From Planctomycetota bacterium (GTDB lineage: Bacteria; Planctomycetota; SZUA-567; H5-PLA8): a stretch of DNA of 64,000 nt. The notes under the pieces are model-generated. The model searched no databases. It was given only the letters and a program-made list of their open reading frames with translations, and was not told the DNA's origin. Shown one piece after another: positions 9,147-17,393 of the stretch. The translations under genes and the position numbers were made by a program. The DNA lies in NCBI GenBank assembly GCA_027493525.1, contig JAOSKN010000002.1, positions 724,288-788,287 on the forward strand. Direction: 5' to 3'. The first letter of the stretch is position 1. Each line of letters opens with the position of its first letter.

Positions 9147-10030
9147 AGAAACTCCTCATTACCGGCGCCGCGGGGAAGCTGGGGCGCGCCCTCTGCGCCG
9201 CCGCCGCGGGCCGCTACCGCGTCGTGGGCTTCGACCTCCAGCCGCCCGAGCCCGCCGCGCATGTCGAGCCGTGCGTGGGCGACCTGCGTGACGCCAGCGC
9301 GCTGACCCGCGCCGCCGCGGGCTGCGACGCGATCGTCCACGCTGGCGCGCTCCTCGACCGTTTCATCGGCAAGCGCCCGCGCAGCGAGTTCTTCGAGGTC
9401 AACGTCGCCGGAACCGACCACGTCTTCCAGGCCGCGCTGGCCCACGGCATCCGCAAGGTCGTCTACTCCTCCAGCACCGAGGTTTACGGGACGCGCTGGG
9501 AACGCTTCGGCGCGACGATCCTGACCGAGGCGCATCCGGTCTCGCCCGAATCGATCTACGGCCTGACCAAGCACCTCGCGGAAGGCGTCGCGCACGCCTA
9601 CGCGGCCAACCACGGCATCCGCGCCGCCGGGCTGCGCTACATGACCTTCAACCACAAGCCGCCCGAGACGATGGGGCTGGGCCTCGTCGCGCGCTACCTC
9701 TGGGCGCGGGACGTCGCCGAGGCCAACTTCGCCTGCGTCGAAAGCGAACGCTTCGACGACGAGATCTTTCTCATCGGCCCCGACACGCCGCTGCGCCAGG
9801 ACGAGGCCGTGGAGGCGGTCTGGAACCCCCGGGCCGTGCTGGAGCGGCACTGGCCGGGCAGCGTCGCGCTCCTCGAACGCGCCGGGGTTCCGATCCGCCC
9901 CAACGAACTCTTCCCCGTCGTCTCCATCGCCAAGGCCCGCAGGCTCCTCGACTGGCGCCCCGCCTACACGTTCGCCGACTATCTGCGGCACCTCGAATCC
10001 AGACTCGCCGAAGCGCCCGCGCGCGCGTAA
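9143..10030 (+). CDS. NAD(P)-dependent sugar epimerase/dehydratase (extended SDR)
   Basis: Extended short-chain dehydrogenase of 295 residues. The N-terminal Rossmann motif LLITGAAGKLG, the catalytic region YSSSTEVYG and the YGLTK form of YxxxK (about residues 151-155) are intact, typical of NAD-dependent epimerases/dehydratases acting on nucleotide sugars or, in catabolic clusters, on uronates. GTG 9143 is supported by CGGGAGG 7 bases upstream and overlaps the regulator's stop, so the two are coupled. It is the last gene of the plus-strand glycan cluster and is convergent with the sulfatase gene 31 bases away. Confidence 0.75.
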   Translation: MKKLLITGAAGKLGRALCAAAAGRYRVVGFDLQPPEPAAHVEPCVGDLRDASALTRAAAGCDAIVHAGALLDRFIGKRPRSEFFEVNVAGTDHVFQAALAHGIRKVVYSSSTEVYGTRWERFGATILTEAHPVSPESIYGLTKHLAEGVAHAYAANHGIRAAGLRYMTFNHKPPETMGLGLVARYLWARDVAEANFACVESERFDDEIFLIGPDTPLRQDEAVEAVWNPRAVLERHWPGSVALLERAGVPIRPNELFPVVSIAKARRLLDWRPAYTFADYLRHLESRLAEAPARA

Positions 10031-10061
10031 ACCATTTGTTCGGTGGCTTCCTGCGAAATCG

Positions 10062-11486
10062 CTAATGGCGGGGAAGGCCTCGGCGTGCGGGTCGCCGTTG
10101 GCGGCGAGGGCCGCCAGCAGCTTCGCGCGCCCGGCCTTGATCCGCTCGGCGGCCTCCGGCGCGTCGATCAGGTTCTTCAGGCAGTGCGGGTCGGAACGCA
10201 GGTCGTAGAATTCCTCCTTCACCCGGTGTACGAAGAGCTTCACTCGCGCGGCCAAGACCGGATCCTTCCCGGCGCCCTCGTTCATCGCCTTCATCGTCAG
10301 TCCGGCCTGGGATTCGTTCTTGAACGCGGCTTTCCCGTCCGACCACGGGTTCCAGATGTAGAGGCTCTCCGCGTCCTGCCAGGCGCGCATGGGATAGTCG
10401 TTCTGCCCCGAGGTCTGATCGAACTGGGTCAGTACCCCGGCGCGGCCGTCCTGTTTTTCGCCTTTCAGCAGCGGGAGGAAGCTGCGCCCGTCGCTGCCGG
10501 GCAGTTGCGCCAGGCCCAGCGCTTCGAGGATCGTCGGCGCGAAGTCCACGCTCGAGACGAAGTGCTCGCGGTCCACGCTCCCTGGCTTGACCGTCCCAGG
10601 CCAGCGGATCGTCCAGGGGCTGCGCGTCCCGGCGGGGTAGCAGTTGGTCTTCGCGAAGGGGAAGGCCATTCCGTGGTCGCTGGCGAACATGACCAGCGTC
10701 TTCTCGGCCTGGCCTGATTCGTCGAGCGCCTTCAGCACCGCGCCGACGGCCGCGTCGAGCCGGCTTGCGGAGGTCACATACTGCGCGACCTCCTGGCGAA
10801 TGGCGGGCAGGTCCGGCAGGAACCCGGGAACCACGATTTCCTCCGGCGCGTAAACCTTGGGCGCCTTTGCGCGGAAGTCCTGGTATTTGGGCCCCTCGTT
10901 GTCGGCCCCGGCAAAGGGCCGGTGCGGATCGTGGCTGTTCGCGACCAGGAAGAACGGCTTGCCCGCGTCCTGCGCCTCCTTCAAGAACGCCGCCGTGCGG
11001 CGCGCATAGGTCTCCGGGTCGCGCCCCATGCCCATCTCGTCCAGGTCGAACTGCGTATCCCAGCCGTGGAGTTCGGGCTTCCCGTAGTGTCCTACCTTCC
11101 CGAATATCCCGATCCGGTAACCCGCCCTCTTCAGCGCCTGCGGCAGGGTCGGCGTATCGGCTTTGAACGAATGAAACCCCTTCGCGCCGTAGTGGTGCGG
11201 GTAGCGCGCCGTCATAAGCATCTGCCGGCTGGGCTGGCAGACGGCCTCGCTGCTGTGTGCATGCTCGAATCGCAGGCCCCTGTGCGGCGAGGCGGTCGAG
11301 ATGCGGCGTGACGCCGGGAACCAGCCCACCGAAGGCCCCGACCGTATCGCAGTTCAGATCGTCGGCCGTGATCAGCAGGACGTTGAGCCGTTCCGGGCCG
11401 GCGTGTGCCAACGAACCGATCGCCATGGTTGCGAGTCCTCCTCCAACTGCTTCCATAAACCCTCTTCGAGACAAGGGGTTGCGCAT
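10062..11486 (-). CDS. Tat-exported sulfatase (frameshifted as sequenced)
   Basis: Sulfatase of about 474 residues that removes sulfate from glycans, split over two frames. The first frame gives a twin-arginine signal (SRRGFMEAVGGGLATMAIGS), then NVLLITADDLNCDTVGAFGG and HLDRLAAQG. The second gives LRFEHAHSSEAV, the formylglycine site CQPSR, and SHDPHRPF and FASDHGMAFPF. The switch coincides with a run of four C at 11277-11280; removing one restores AAQGLRFEHAH. A second one-base shift at the run 10070-10073 would give the natural ending GDPHAEAFPRH at the stop 10062-10064; without it the frame runs into antisense of the epimerase. Start ATG 11486 puts the RR motif at residues 7-8. Probably intact in the organism. 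It is convergent with the epimerase of the lyase operon and likely serves the same sulfated glycan. Confidence 0.75.
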   Translation of the reverse strand: MRNPLSRRGFMEAVGGGLATMAIGSLAHAGPERLNVLLITADDLNCDTVGAFGGLVPGVTPHLDRLAAQGPAIRACTQQRGRLPAQPADAYDGALPAPLRREGVSFVQSRYADPAAGAEEGGLPDRDIREGRTLREARTPRLGYAVRPGRDGHGARPGDLCAPHGGVLEGGAGRGQAVLPGREQPRSAPALCRGRQRGAQIPGLPRKGAQGLRAGGNRGSRVPAGPARHSPGGRAVCDLRKPARRGRRRGAEGARRIRPGREDAGHVRQRPRNGLPLREDQLLPRRDAQPLDDPLAWDGQARERGPRALRLERGLRADDPRSAGPGATARQRRAQLPPAAERRKTGRPRRGTDPVRSDLGAERLSHARLAGRGEPLHLEPVVGRESRVQERIPGRTDDEGDERGRREGSGLGRASEALRTPGEGGILRPAFRPALPEEPDRRAGGRRADQGRAREAAGGPRRQRRPARRGLPRH

Positions 11487-11651
11487 GAAAGTCGTTCCTG
11501 GACGCAGGTTGCCGGCGCTTCTATCGGACTTCGATATATACACCGGCAGCCCCGCCTGTACCTACCACAAAACCTGGACTCGACCCTGCCGTAGCCCACA
11601 GCTACCATGCGCGGTGAACCGGCAATCCTTGCATTCTTAAGGAGGCGCGCG

Positions 11652-12512
11652 ATGCGTCTGGTGAGCTTCGGACCCGTGGGACAGGAACGGCTAGGCGCGC
11701 TGCTCGGGAACGGCGAACGGATCGTGGACCTGAACAAGGCCGACGGCTCGATCCCTTCCAAGATGCTGGCGTTCCTGCGCGGCGATTTTTGGGCGAGCGC
11801 GAAGCGCATCCTGGCCGATACCGGCAAGGTGGCCCCGGCGGCGACCGTGGAGCGGTCTGCCGTCCGGCTGGGAGCGCCGGTTCCTCGGCCCGGCCTGATC
11901 GTCTGCGTGGGTCTGAACTACAAGGACCATGCCGACGAGCAGGGCGTGGAGTACCCGAAGGCGCCGCTGCTTTTCAGCAAGGGGCCCATGGCGGCGGTCG
12001 GGCCCAATGACGACGTGGTGTACCCGGAGGACGTCCAGCAGCTCGATTACGAGGTCGAACTGGGCGTGGTGATTGGCCGCGCGGCGAAGGGCGTCTCCGC
12101 CGCCGAGGCCGGGAAGTACATCGCCGGGTACTGCACGCTGCACGACGTCTCCGCCCGTTGCGCGCAGTTCGGGGACAAGCAATGGTTCCGCGGGAAGTCC
12201 TACGACACCTTCTGCCCCTTCGGCCCCGCGCTGGTGACGCCGGACGAAGTGGACCCCTCGAACCTGCGCCTCACCTGCAAGGTCAACGGGCAGGTGCGCC
12301 AGGACTCCAACACCAACAACCTGATTCACGGCGTGCCTCAGATCGTGGCCCACATCTCCCGCGGCATCACGCTGCAGCCGGGGGACGTGATCGCGACGGG
12401 GACGCCGTCGGGCGTGGGCGTCTTCATGAAGCCGCCGGCGCTGCTCAAGCGCGGGGACACGGTCGAGCTGGAAGTCGAGAAACTCGGGAAGCTCGTCAAC
12501 AGGATCGTCTAG
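11652..12512 (+). CDS. Fumarylacetoacetate hydrolase family protein
   Basis: FAH-fold protein of 286 residues, with the family signatures GLNYKDHADE (about 87-96), DYEVELGVVIGR (metal-binding acidic residues, about 134-145) and IATGTPSGVG (about 254-263). Members hydrolyse, hydrate or decarboxylate oxo-acids; in sugar-catabolic clusters many are 2-keto-3-deoxy-acid dehydratases or oxaloacetate tautomerases, so a role in uronate or fucose catabolism is possible but inferred. ATG 11652 follows a perfect AAGGAGG (11639-11645) by 6 bases. Divergent from the sulfatase across a 165-base gap. Confidence 0.8.
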   Translation: MRLVSFGPVGQERLGALLGNGERIVDLNKADGSIPSKMLAFLRGDFWASAKRILADTGKVAPAATVERSAVRLGAPVPRPGLIVCVGLNYKDHADEQGVEYPKAPLLFSKGPMAAVGPNDDVVYPEDVQQLDYEVELGVVIGRAAKGVSAAEAGKYIAGYCTLHDVSARCAQFGDKQWFRGKSYDTFCPFGPALVTPDEVDPSNLRLTCKVNGQVRQDSNTNNLIHGVPQIVAHISRGITLQPGDVIATGTPSGVGVFMKPPALLKRGDTVELEVEKLGKLVNRIV

Positions 12513-12553
12513 CCGAGGCCCGCACCGCGCGCCCCGGTCGGGGGGGAGCGCTC

Positions 12554-13417
12554 ATGCGGAATCCGAATACGTGGCGCGCGCGCGCGGCGGCGTGCGTGCT
12601 GCCGTTCCTGGCGCTGGCGGTCCTGCCGGGCTGCGGCGACAAGAATCGTTCCGCCGCCAAGCCGCCCGCGACCGAGCGCGTCGTCGCCGACGCGCCGTAT
12701 ACGCCGCGGCCCGAAGCGGCCCCCGCGCCGCAGGTCACGCAGGTCTCGCCCACCATCAAGCTGTACGGCCCGCTGCCGCCCGACGAGTTCCAGCGCCTGC
12801 TCGACAGTCCGGGGGTCACCAACGTGGGTATCGCCAAGCCCGCCGCTCCGGCGCCCGCTGCCGCGCCCGCTTACGCCGCCGCCGATCCGAGCTGGAATGT
12901 CCCGCTGCGCGCCGATTGGAAGTACATCGTGCTCCATCACTCGGCCAGCGCGACCGGCTCGGCCGCCAGCTTCGACCGCGCGCACAAGGCCCGCGGCTGG
13001 GACGGGCTCGGCTACCACTTCGTCATCGGCAACGGCTCGGGCAGCGGCGACGGCGAGGTCGAGGTCGGGTATCGCTGGAAGCAGCAGGAGCGCGGCGCGC
13101 ACGCCGGCAACGCCGAATTCAACACCCACGGCGTCGGCATCTGCCTGGTTGGCAATTTCGAAGAGACCCACCCCACGCCGCGCCAGATGGCCGCGCTCAA
13201 CGCCCTCGTCCGGTACCTCCAGGGCCGCTGCAACGTGCCGGCGAGCCGCATCATCGGCCACGGCGACGTACCGGGGAAGGACACCCAGTGCCCGGGCAAA
13301 CACTTCAGCATCGGCCAGTTCCGCGCGCAGGCCGGCTCCGGCGGAGCGATCTCCACTGTTAGCGCCGCGACCTCCAAGAGCGCCGCCCCGGCGCGAACCA
13401 GCGCGCTCATGCCGTAA
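12554..13417 (+). CDS. N-acetylmuramoyl-L-alanine amidase lipoprotein (Amidase_2/PGRP fold)
   Basis: Lipoprotein of 287 residues: signal ending in the lipobox LPGC (Cys about 27), a P/A-rich spacer to about 110, then a zinc amidase domain of T7-lysozyme/PGRP type. Candidate ligands are His in YIVLHHSA, His in RIIGHGDVP and Cys in DTQCPG, a complete set. It would cleave the amide between MurNAc and L-Ala in peptidoglycan, from the periplasmic face of a membrane. GGGGGGAG lies 5 bases before ATG. A hairpin overlaps the stop codon. Neighbours suggest no partner. Confidence 0.85.
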   Translation: MRNPNTWRARAAACVLPFLALAVLPGCGDKNRSAAKPPATERVVADAPYTPRPEAAPAPQVTQVSPTIKLYGPLPPDEFQRLLDSPGVTNVGIAKPAAPAPAAAPAYAAADPSWNVPLRADWKYIVLHHSASATGSAASFDRAHKARGWDGLGYHFVIGNGSGSGDGEVEVGYRWKQQERGAHAGNAEFNTHGVGICLVGNFEETHPTPRQMAALNALVRYLQGRCNVPASRIIGHGDVPGKDTQCPGKHFSIGQFRAQAGSGGAISTVSAATSKSAAPARTSALMP

Positions 13418-13433
13418 CCGGTCAAGCCCGGTT
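13416..13433 (+). terminator. Possible terminator hairpin after the amidase gene
   Basis: AACCGG / CCGGTT with a 6-base loop overlaps the amidase stop codon, between two convergent genes. The nearest T tract (about 13450) is 16 bases downstream, so this is a weak intrinsic-terminator candidate. Confidence 0.25.
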
Positions 13434-13466
13434 CAGGCGCTGCAACGAGTTTTTAGGAAAGGGCCG

Positions 13467-13817
13467 TCAACCGGCTCTGGCGAGATCCAGCGCCGCGGCA
13501 TGGCTTGGCGCGATCTTGAACAGTTCGGTGAAGCCCATGGTCTGGAAGACGGCCAGGACGTCCTTCTGAATCCCGTAGAGCACCAGCGCGCCGCCGCCGT
13601 TCTCGACTTCGCTCATCGCGCCGACCAGCGCCCCGATCCCCGCGCTCGATACGTACGTTACGCCGCCCAGGTCGAGCAGGATGCGCAGCACGCCGTCGTC
13701 GATCAGGCGATGGAGTTCGTCGTCGAGGGTCTCGAACGTGTGGTGGTCGATCTCGCCCTTGGCCCTGATCAGGGACAGAGCGGCTTCGGGCTTGTCGATT
13801 TCGAGCGTCAAAGACAC
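13467..13817 (-). CDS. STAS-domain protein (anti-sigma-factor antagonist-like)
   Basis: Single-domain STAS protein of 116 residues. The sequence LLDLGGVTYVSSAGIGALVG contains the Ser that is phosphorylated in SpoIIAA-type anti-anti-sigma factors, and the two flanking beta-alpha units (AKGEIDHHTF; GGALVLYGIQKDVLAVFQTM) are complete. It would take part in partner switching that frees a sigma factor or controls another effector. The open frame extends far upstream, but GTG 13817 gives normal family length and follows GGAG by 9 bases; GTG 13832 is the alternative. No kinase or anti-sigma gene is adjacent, so its partner must be elsewhere. Confidence 0.8.
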   Translation of the reverse strand: MSLTLEIDKPEAALSLIRAKGEIDHHTFETLDDELHRLIDDGVLRILLDLGGVTYVSSAGIGALVGAMSEVENGGGALVLYGIQKDVLAVFQTMGFTELFKIAPSHAAALDLARAG

Positions 13818-14068
13818 CAGGGGAGTCTCCACCGCGGCATGCCGAATACGTGCGACCGGTATAGCGCCCGCGTTGGAGGCATACAAGACCCAGATCGAAA
13901 GCGCGCGCGCATTTTTGGCGGGGCGTTCCCCACCAGTGCAGCCTGCTCGATTCGGTTCAGCCTGCCTGGCGCCGAGGCCCAATCTTCCCTTTCCGCCTGC
14001 TTTCACGTGTCCTATCACATACCCCTCGGTCCAGCGCCGTACACGCGAACCCACGAAAGGACGGTGAC

Positions 14069-14977
14069 ATGAGTCTCCTGGTCGTCGGCTCCATCGGCAT
14101 CGACACGGTTGAGACGCCCCAGACGCGCCGCGAGAACCAGCTTGGCGGTTCGGCGGTCTACTTCGCCTTCGCCGCGAGCTTCTACACGCGCGTGCAACTG
14201 GTCGGCGTGATCGGCAAGGACTTTCCGAGCGTGCATCGCACCTTGCTGGAGAGCCGCGAGATCGACTTGCAGGGGCTGGAAGTCGCCGACGGGAAGACGT
14301 TCCGCTGGGTCGGCCGCTACCACGAAAACATGATCGACCGCGATACCCTGGAGGTGGACCTCAACGTCTTCGGCAGCTTCGACCCGAAGGTGCCGCCGGC
14401 CTTCCGCGCCACGCCCTACCTGTTCCTGGCCAACGGCGCGCCGCAGGTGCAACGCAAGGTCCTGGACCAGCTCGAGGCCCGGCCCAAGTTCGTCGCGATG
14501 GACACCATGGACCTGTGGATCGAGACCGCCCGCGCGGACCTGAAGGAATTGCTCAAGCGCGTCGACGCGCTGGTGATCAACGACAGCGAAGCGCGCATGC
14601 TTACCGGCAGGCACGAACTGCTTCGCGCGGGACTCGACATCCTGGACTTGGGCCCCAAGACGGCGATCGTGAAAAAGGGCGAGCACGGAGCGCTGGTGGT
14701 GAGCCGGCACGGGCATTTCGCCGTTCCGGGTTTCCCGCTGGAAGAGGTCGTCGATCCGACCGGGGCGGGGGACACCTTTGCCGGAGGCATCTGCGGGTAC
14801 CTGGCGCAGACCGGCGACGTGAGCGCCGACAACCTGCGCCGCGCCGTCGCTCACGGCGCCGTCGTCGCCAGCTATACCGTGCAGGACTTCTCCCTCGAGG
14901 CGCTCAAGCGGATCCAGCGCTCCGACCTGGACGCGCGCTTCGAGATGCTGCTGGACCTGGTGCGGATTCCGAAATAG
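14069..14977 (+). CDS. PfkB/ribokinase-family sugar kinase
   Basis: Carbohydrate kinase of 302 residues. The first PfkB signature region (NQLGGSAVYFAFAASFYTRV) and the second, DPTGAGDTFAGG at about 229-240 with the catalytic Asp, are intact. It phosphorylates a sugar, nucleoside or related alcohol using ATP; the substrate cannot be told. AGGA lies 8 bases before ATG 14069. Divergent from the STAS gene, whose open frame overlaps this start region in antisense but whose likely start is 250 bases away. Confidence 0.85.
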   Translation: MSLLVVGSIGIDTVETPQTRRENQLGGSAVYFAFAASFYTRVQLVGVIGKDFPSVHRTLLESREIDLQGLEVADGKTFRWVGRYHENMIDRDTLEVDLNVFGSFDPKVPPAFRATPYLFLANGAPQVQRKVLDQLEARPKFVAMDTMDLWIETARADLKELLKRVDALVINDSEARMLTGRHELLRAGLDILDLGPKTAIVKKGEHGALVVSRHGHFAVPGFPLEEVVDPTGAGDTFAGGICGYLAQTGDVSADNLRRAVAHGAVVASYTVQDFSLEALKRIQRSDLDARFEMLLDLVRIPK

Positions 14978-15082
14978 CCGCGGGCGCGCGGGCGCGCGAG
15001 GCGCGATCCCAACCGATAAAGGCCCCGTCAAGACCGCCAGGTCCGCGCGGGGCCCGCCGGCAAGGCGAATCGGCCGGCGCGG

Positions 15083-15883
15083 CTACCGCTTCTCCCGCCA
15101 CGCCTCGTCGGGATGCTCATGCCAGTAGGCGTCCAGCGCCGCCTCGTTCGGGCAGAGTTTCCCCTCGCGGCGCAGCAGCCCGTGGGAGAGGTTCAGGCTG
15201 CACGCCGGCTCGTCCGTCGCGTCGACCCAGTGCGGGGTGAGGATCTGGTTCCAGAGCGCGTCGCCGGGCTTCAGGTCGAAGGCCAGGACTTCCGCGGGCT
15301 TCAGCTCGGGCTTGTAGAGCGCCTTGCGGTAGGCGTTGCGGACGGAGAGATCGAGCGGCGAGAAGCGGTCGGGCTCGCGCAGCCCGCTGAAGATCTTGGT
15401 CCCGTAAAGCTGCCAAGCGACGACGTGCGAGCAGTCCATGTGGTAGCTCGAACCGCTCCCCGGCCCGGCCAGGAAAAAAATTGGATAGCAGCGGTTCCAG
15501 GTGAAGCCTCCGCGGCGCAGAAACTCTTGCCAGGGCTCCATCACGCGCGCTTCGAAACCGTGCAGGAAGCGGCCCGGGCCGTAGAAACGGTTCAGCTTGA
15601 AGTGCGAGAGATGAAAGCGCGACTCGAGAGCCCGCTCCAGCGGCATGCGGCGGAACTCGGCGCGAATGTCGGTCGGATCGAGCACCCCGTGATCGCCGCC
15701 GCGAAGAATGCGGACTTCTTCGTCGCGGCGCAGGAGATCCACGAGCTCGGGCAGCGGCGGGAAATCGAACTCGAAGGGCGCGCACTCGCCGGTCAGGCGA
15801 AAGTTGAGATTCCCCTCCCAGGCCTCCTGGAACCCTTCGAGGGTCGAGACGGATTCGGGCGCGGCGGTGAGCGTGGCGGGCAT
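15083..15883 (-). CDS. Cupin/JmjC-like 2-oxoglutarate oxygenase-type protein
   Basis: Protein of 266 residues resembling cupin-like (JmjC-type) Fe(II)/2-oxoglutarate oxygenases: GSGSSYHMDCSHVVAW (about 167-182) supplies the HxD facial-triad pair and LTPHWVDATD (about 229-238) the distal His, with a WN element (DALWNQIL) before it. It would hydroxylate a small molecule or protein. Start ATG 15883 is preceded by AGGGG at 9-10 bases; the longer frame from 16081 overlaps the divergent AraC gene. The divergent AraC regulator with 21-bp-spaced half sites in the shared intergenic region probably controls it. The identical arrangement recurs at 29-31 kb with a PhyH protein. Confidence 0.6.
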   Translation of the reverse strand: MPATLTAAPESVSTLEGFQEAWEGNLNFRLTGECAPFEFDFPPLPELVDLLRRDEEVRILRGGDHGVLDPTDIRAEFRRMPLERALESRFHLSHFKLNRFYGPGRFLHGFEARVMEPWQEFLRRGGFTWNRCYPIFFLAGPGSGSSYHMDCSHVVAWQLYGTKIFSGLREPDRFSPLDLSVRNAYRKALYKPELKPAEVLAFDLKPGDALWNQILTPHWVDATDEPACSLNLSHGLLRREGKLCPNEAALDAYWHEHPDEAWREKR

Positions 15884-15965
15884 GGCGGGGATCCCCTGGG
15901 TTTGGATGAATCGCGTATCGTGGCGGAAGCATAGCCCGGATTGCCTATAGACTTCCATGGAGCCG

Positions 15966-15994
15966 TCGCGCATATAATTGGACTTTTCGCGCAT
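15966..15994 (+). promoter_or_regulatory. AraC-type tandem half-sites with -10-like element
   Basis: TCGCGCAT occurs at 15966-15973 and again at 15987-15994, a start-to-start distance of exactly 21 bases (two helical turns), the classical spacing of AraC-family half-sites. A TATAAT lies between them at 15973-15978. Located 39 bases before the AraC start, between two divergent genes. Confidence 0.5.
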
Positions 15995-16032
15995 CCTGGG
16001 GCGATTCGCCAGGCGCCTGGAGGCCGTGCCGC

Positions 16033-16833
16033 ATGCCTGCCGACTTCGAACTCGTCTCGTTCCTCCACCCGGACAACCCACCGCGCCCCTATCCGGTCTG
16101 GACCTGGGTGGTCAACGACGACCTGCACCTGATCCACGTGGTCCGCGGCGGCGGGGTGGCGATCCAGCACGGGAAGCGCCTGCGCATGCGGCCGGAAGAC
16201 GTCTTCTGGATCGAGCCCTACGTGGAGTATTGCGTGCACGCCGACGAGCGCGGCGGCCTGGAGATGCTGAACTTCCATTTCCACCTCAGCGCGCCCGGCG
16301 GGGCTTCGCTGGCGCGGCTGCGGCGGCTGCCGGCGCGCTTCCGACCGGAAGGCGTCGAACGCATCCTCGGGAAACTGCGCGGCTGGTACGCGCGCTGGGC
16401 GAAGGGCGGGGCCTTCGAGAAAGCCTGGGTCGCCGGGCGGCTCCACGCGCTGGCGCTGGCCTACGCGGCGCGGCACGGGCGGCCGCAGGCTCCGGCCGAA
16501 GGGGACCGGGAGATGGCGGCGCTGGCGCGCGAGTTCCAACGCGGCGCGCGGCCCGAGTTCGACGCGGAGGCCGTCGCGGCGACGGTCTACCTGAGCGCGA
16601 GCCAGATGAATCGGCGCTTCCGCGCCGCCTTCGGGACGTCGCCCAAGGACTACTGGCTGAAGCACCGCCACGCCCGGGCGAGGGCGCGCTTGCAGGAGAG
16701 CGACGCGCCGGTCGCGGAGGTCGCCGCGGCGCTGGGCTTCGAGGACGCGGCGTACTTCTCGCGCTGGTTCAAGCGCTTGAGCGGGGTCGCGCCGCTGGCG
16801 TACCGGAAGAAGGCGCGGGCGGGCAGGGTGTGA
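16033..16833 (+). CDS. AraC-family transcriptional regulator
   Basis: Regulator of 266 residues with an N-terminal cupin-like sensing domain (about 1-150; LHLIHVVRGGGVAIQHGK and the HFHFHL-type end LNFHFHLS) and two C-terminal HTH motifs (AEAVAATVYLSASQMNRRFR at about 177-196 and VAEVAAALGFEDAAYFSRWF at about 234-253), ending with the conserved FKRLSGVAPLAYR. GGAGG lies 9 bases before ATG 16033. Predicted to activate the divergent cupin/oxygenase gene through the half-sites described above. Very similar in design to the AraC gene at 30003. Confidence 0.85.
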   Translation: MPADFELVSFLHPDNPPRPYPVWTWVVNDDLHLIHVVRGGGVAIQHGKRLRMRPEDVFWIEPYVEYCVHADERGGLEMLNFHFHLSAPGGASLARLRRLPARFRPEGVERILGKLRGWYARWAKGGAFEKAWVAGRLHALALAYAARHGRPQAPAEGDREMAALAREFQRGARPEFDAEAVAATVYLSASQMNRRFRAAFGTSPKDYWLKHRHARARARLQESDAPVAEVAAALGFEDAAYFSRWFKRLSGVAPLAYRKKARAGRV

Positions 16834-16857
16834 GAATGGACGAGGTACGAAGGGGAA

Positions 16858-17313
16858 TCAGGCGTCTTGCTTGTCGGTACTGCCCAGGAAATCCAGTATC
16901 TCGGCGCGAACGGTATCGTAATCCAAATGGTAGAAACACAGTGTCCGAAAGGCGAAGCCTTCGTCGAGCCGCAACATGCCTAAGAGAAGATGCTCTGTAC
17001 CCACGTAATTATGGTCCATGGCCTTTGCTTCATCCAAAGCGTATTCTAGGATCTTCTTGGCGCGCGCAGTGAAAGGCAGTTGTTGTTCATGCAGCGGCTC
17101 GGAAGCGGCCTGGACGCGCGCCAACACGGATTGATGCATCTGGCCGAGGTCGCAGTTCAGGTTTTCCAGGACGCAGGCGCCGACGCCCTTGCCATGTTCC
17201 AGGAAACCGAGCAGCAGGTGTTCCACGCCGATGTAATCGTGACCCAGCCGGATGGCCTGTTGATGTGCCAAGCTCATGACCTTGCGCAAGCGGTCGGTGA
17301 AGAGATCGAACAG
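16858..17313 (-). CDS. Stand-alone Clp N-terminal (R-repeat) domain protein, CTG start
   Basis: Protein of 151 residues consisting only of a double Clp repeat, the substrate/adaptor-binding domain of ClpA/ClpC/ClpB. Repeat 1 is FTDRLRKVMSLAHQQAIRLG with IGVEHLLLGFLEHG; repeat 2 is FTARAKKILEYALDEAKAMD with VGTEHLLLGMLRLDEG. There is no AAA+ ATPase. Homology to ClpC N-termini (FTDRARKVM) begins at a CTG at 17313 preceded by GGAGG 6 bases away, while the first in-frame TTG (17289) would cut off the first helix and no ATG precedes the upstream TAA. Alternatively an extra base in the GGGG run 17313-17316 has thrown ATG 17332 out of frame. Lies 80 bases downstream of the six-repeat gene, same strand; probably one operon. 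Confidence 0.7.
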   Translation of the reverse strand: MFDLFTDRLRKVMSLAHQQAIRLGHDYIGVEHLLLGFLEHGKGVGACVLENLNCDLGQMHQSVLARVQAASEPLHEQQLPFTARAKKILEYALDEAKAMDHNYVGTEHLLLGMLRLDEGFAFRTLCFYHLDYDTVRAEILDFLGSTDKQDA

Positions 17314-17393
17314 GGGACGCCTCCGTTCCCATTATGAAAATAAAGGCGGCATCCCTTTGAGGGCAGTTTCTGGACTTGAGGCTATAGCGTCGC

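Noticed and set aside
9092..10061. Continuation of the sulfatase frame beyond the expected C-terminus
   Set aside because: The extra 320 or so residues are antisense to the well-supported epimerase gene; a second one-base miscall at 10070-10073 explains the missing stop better.
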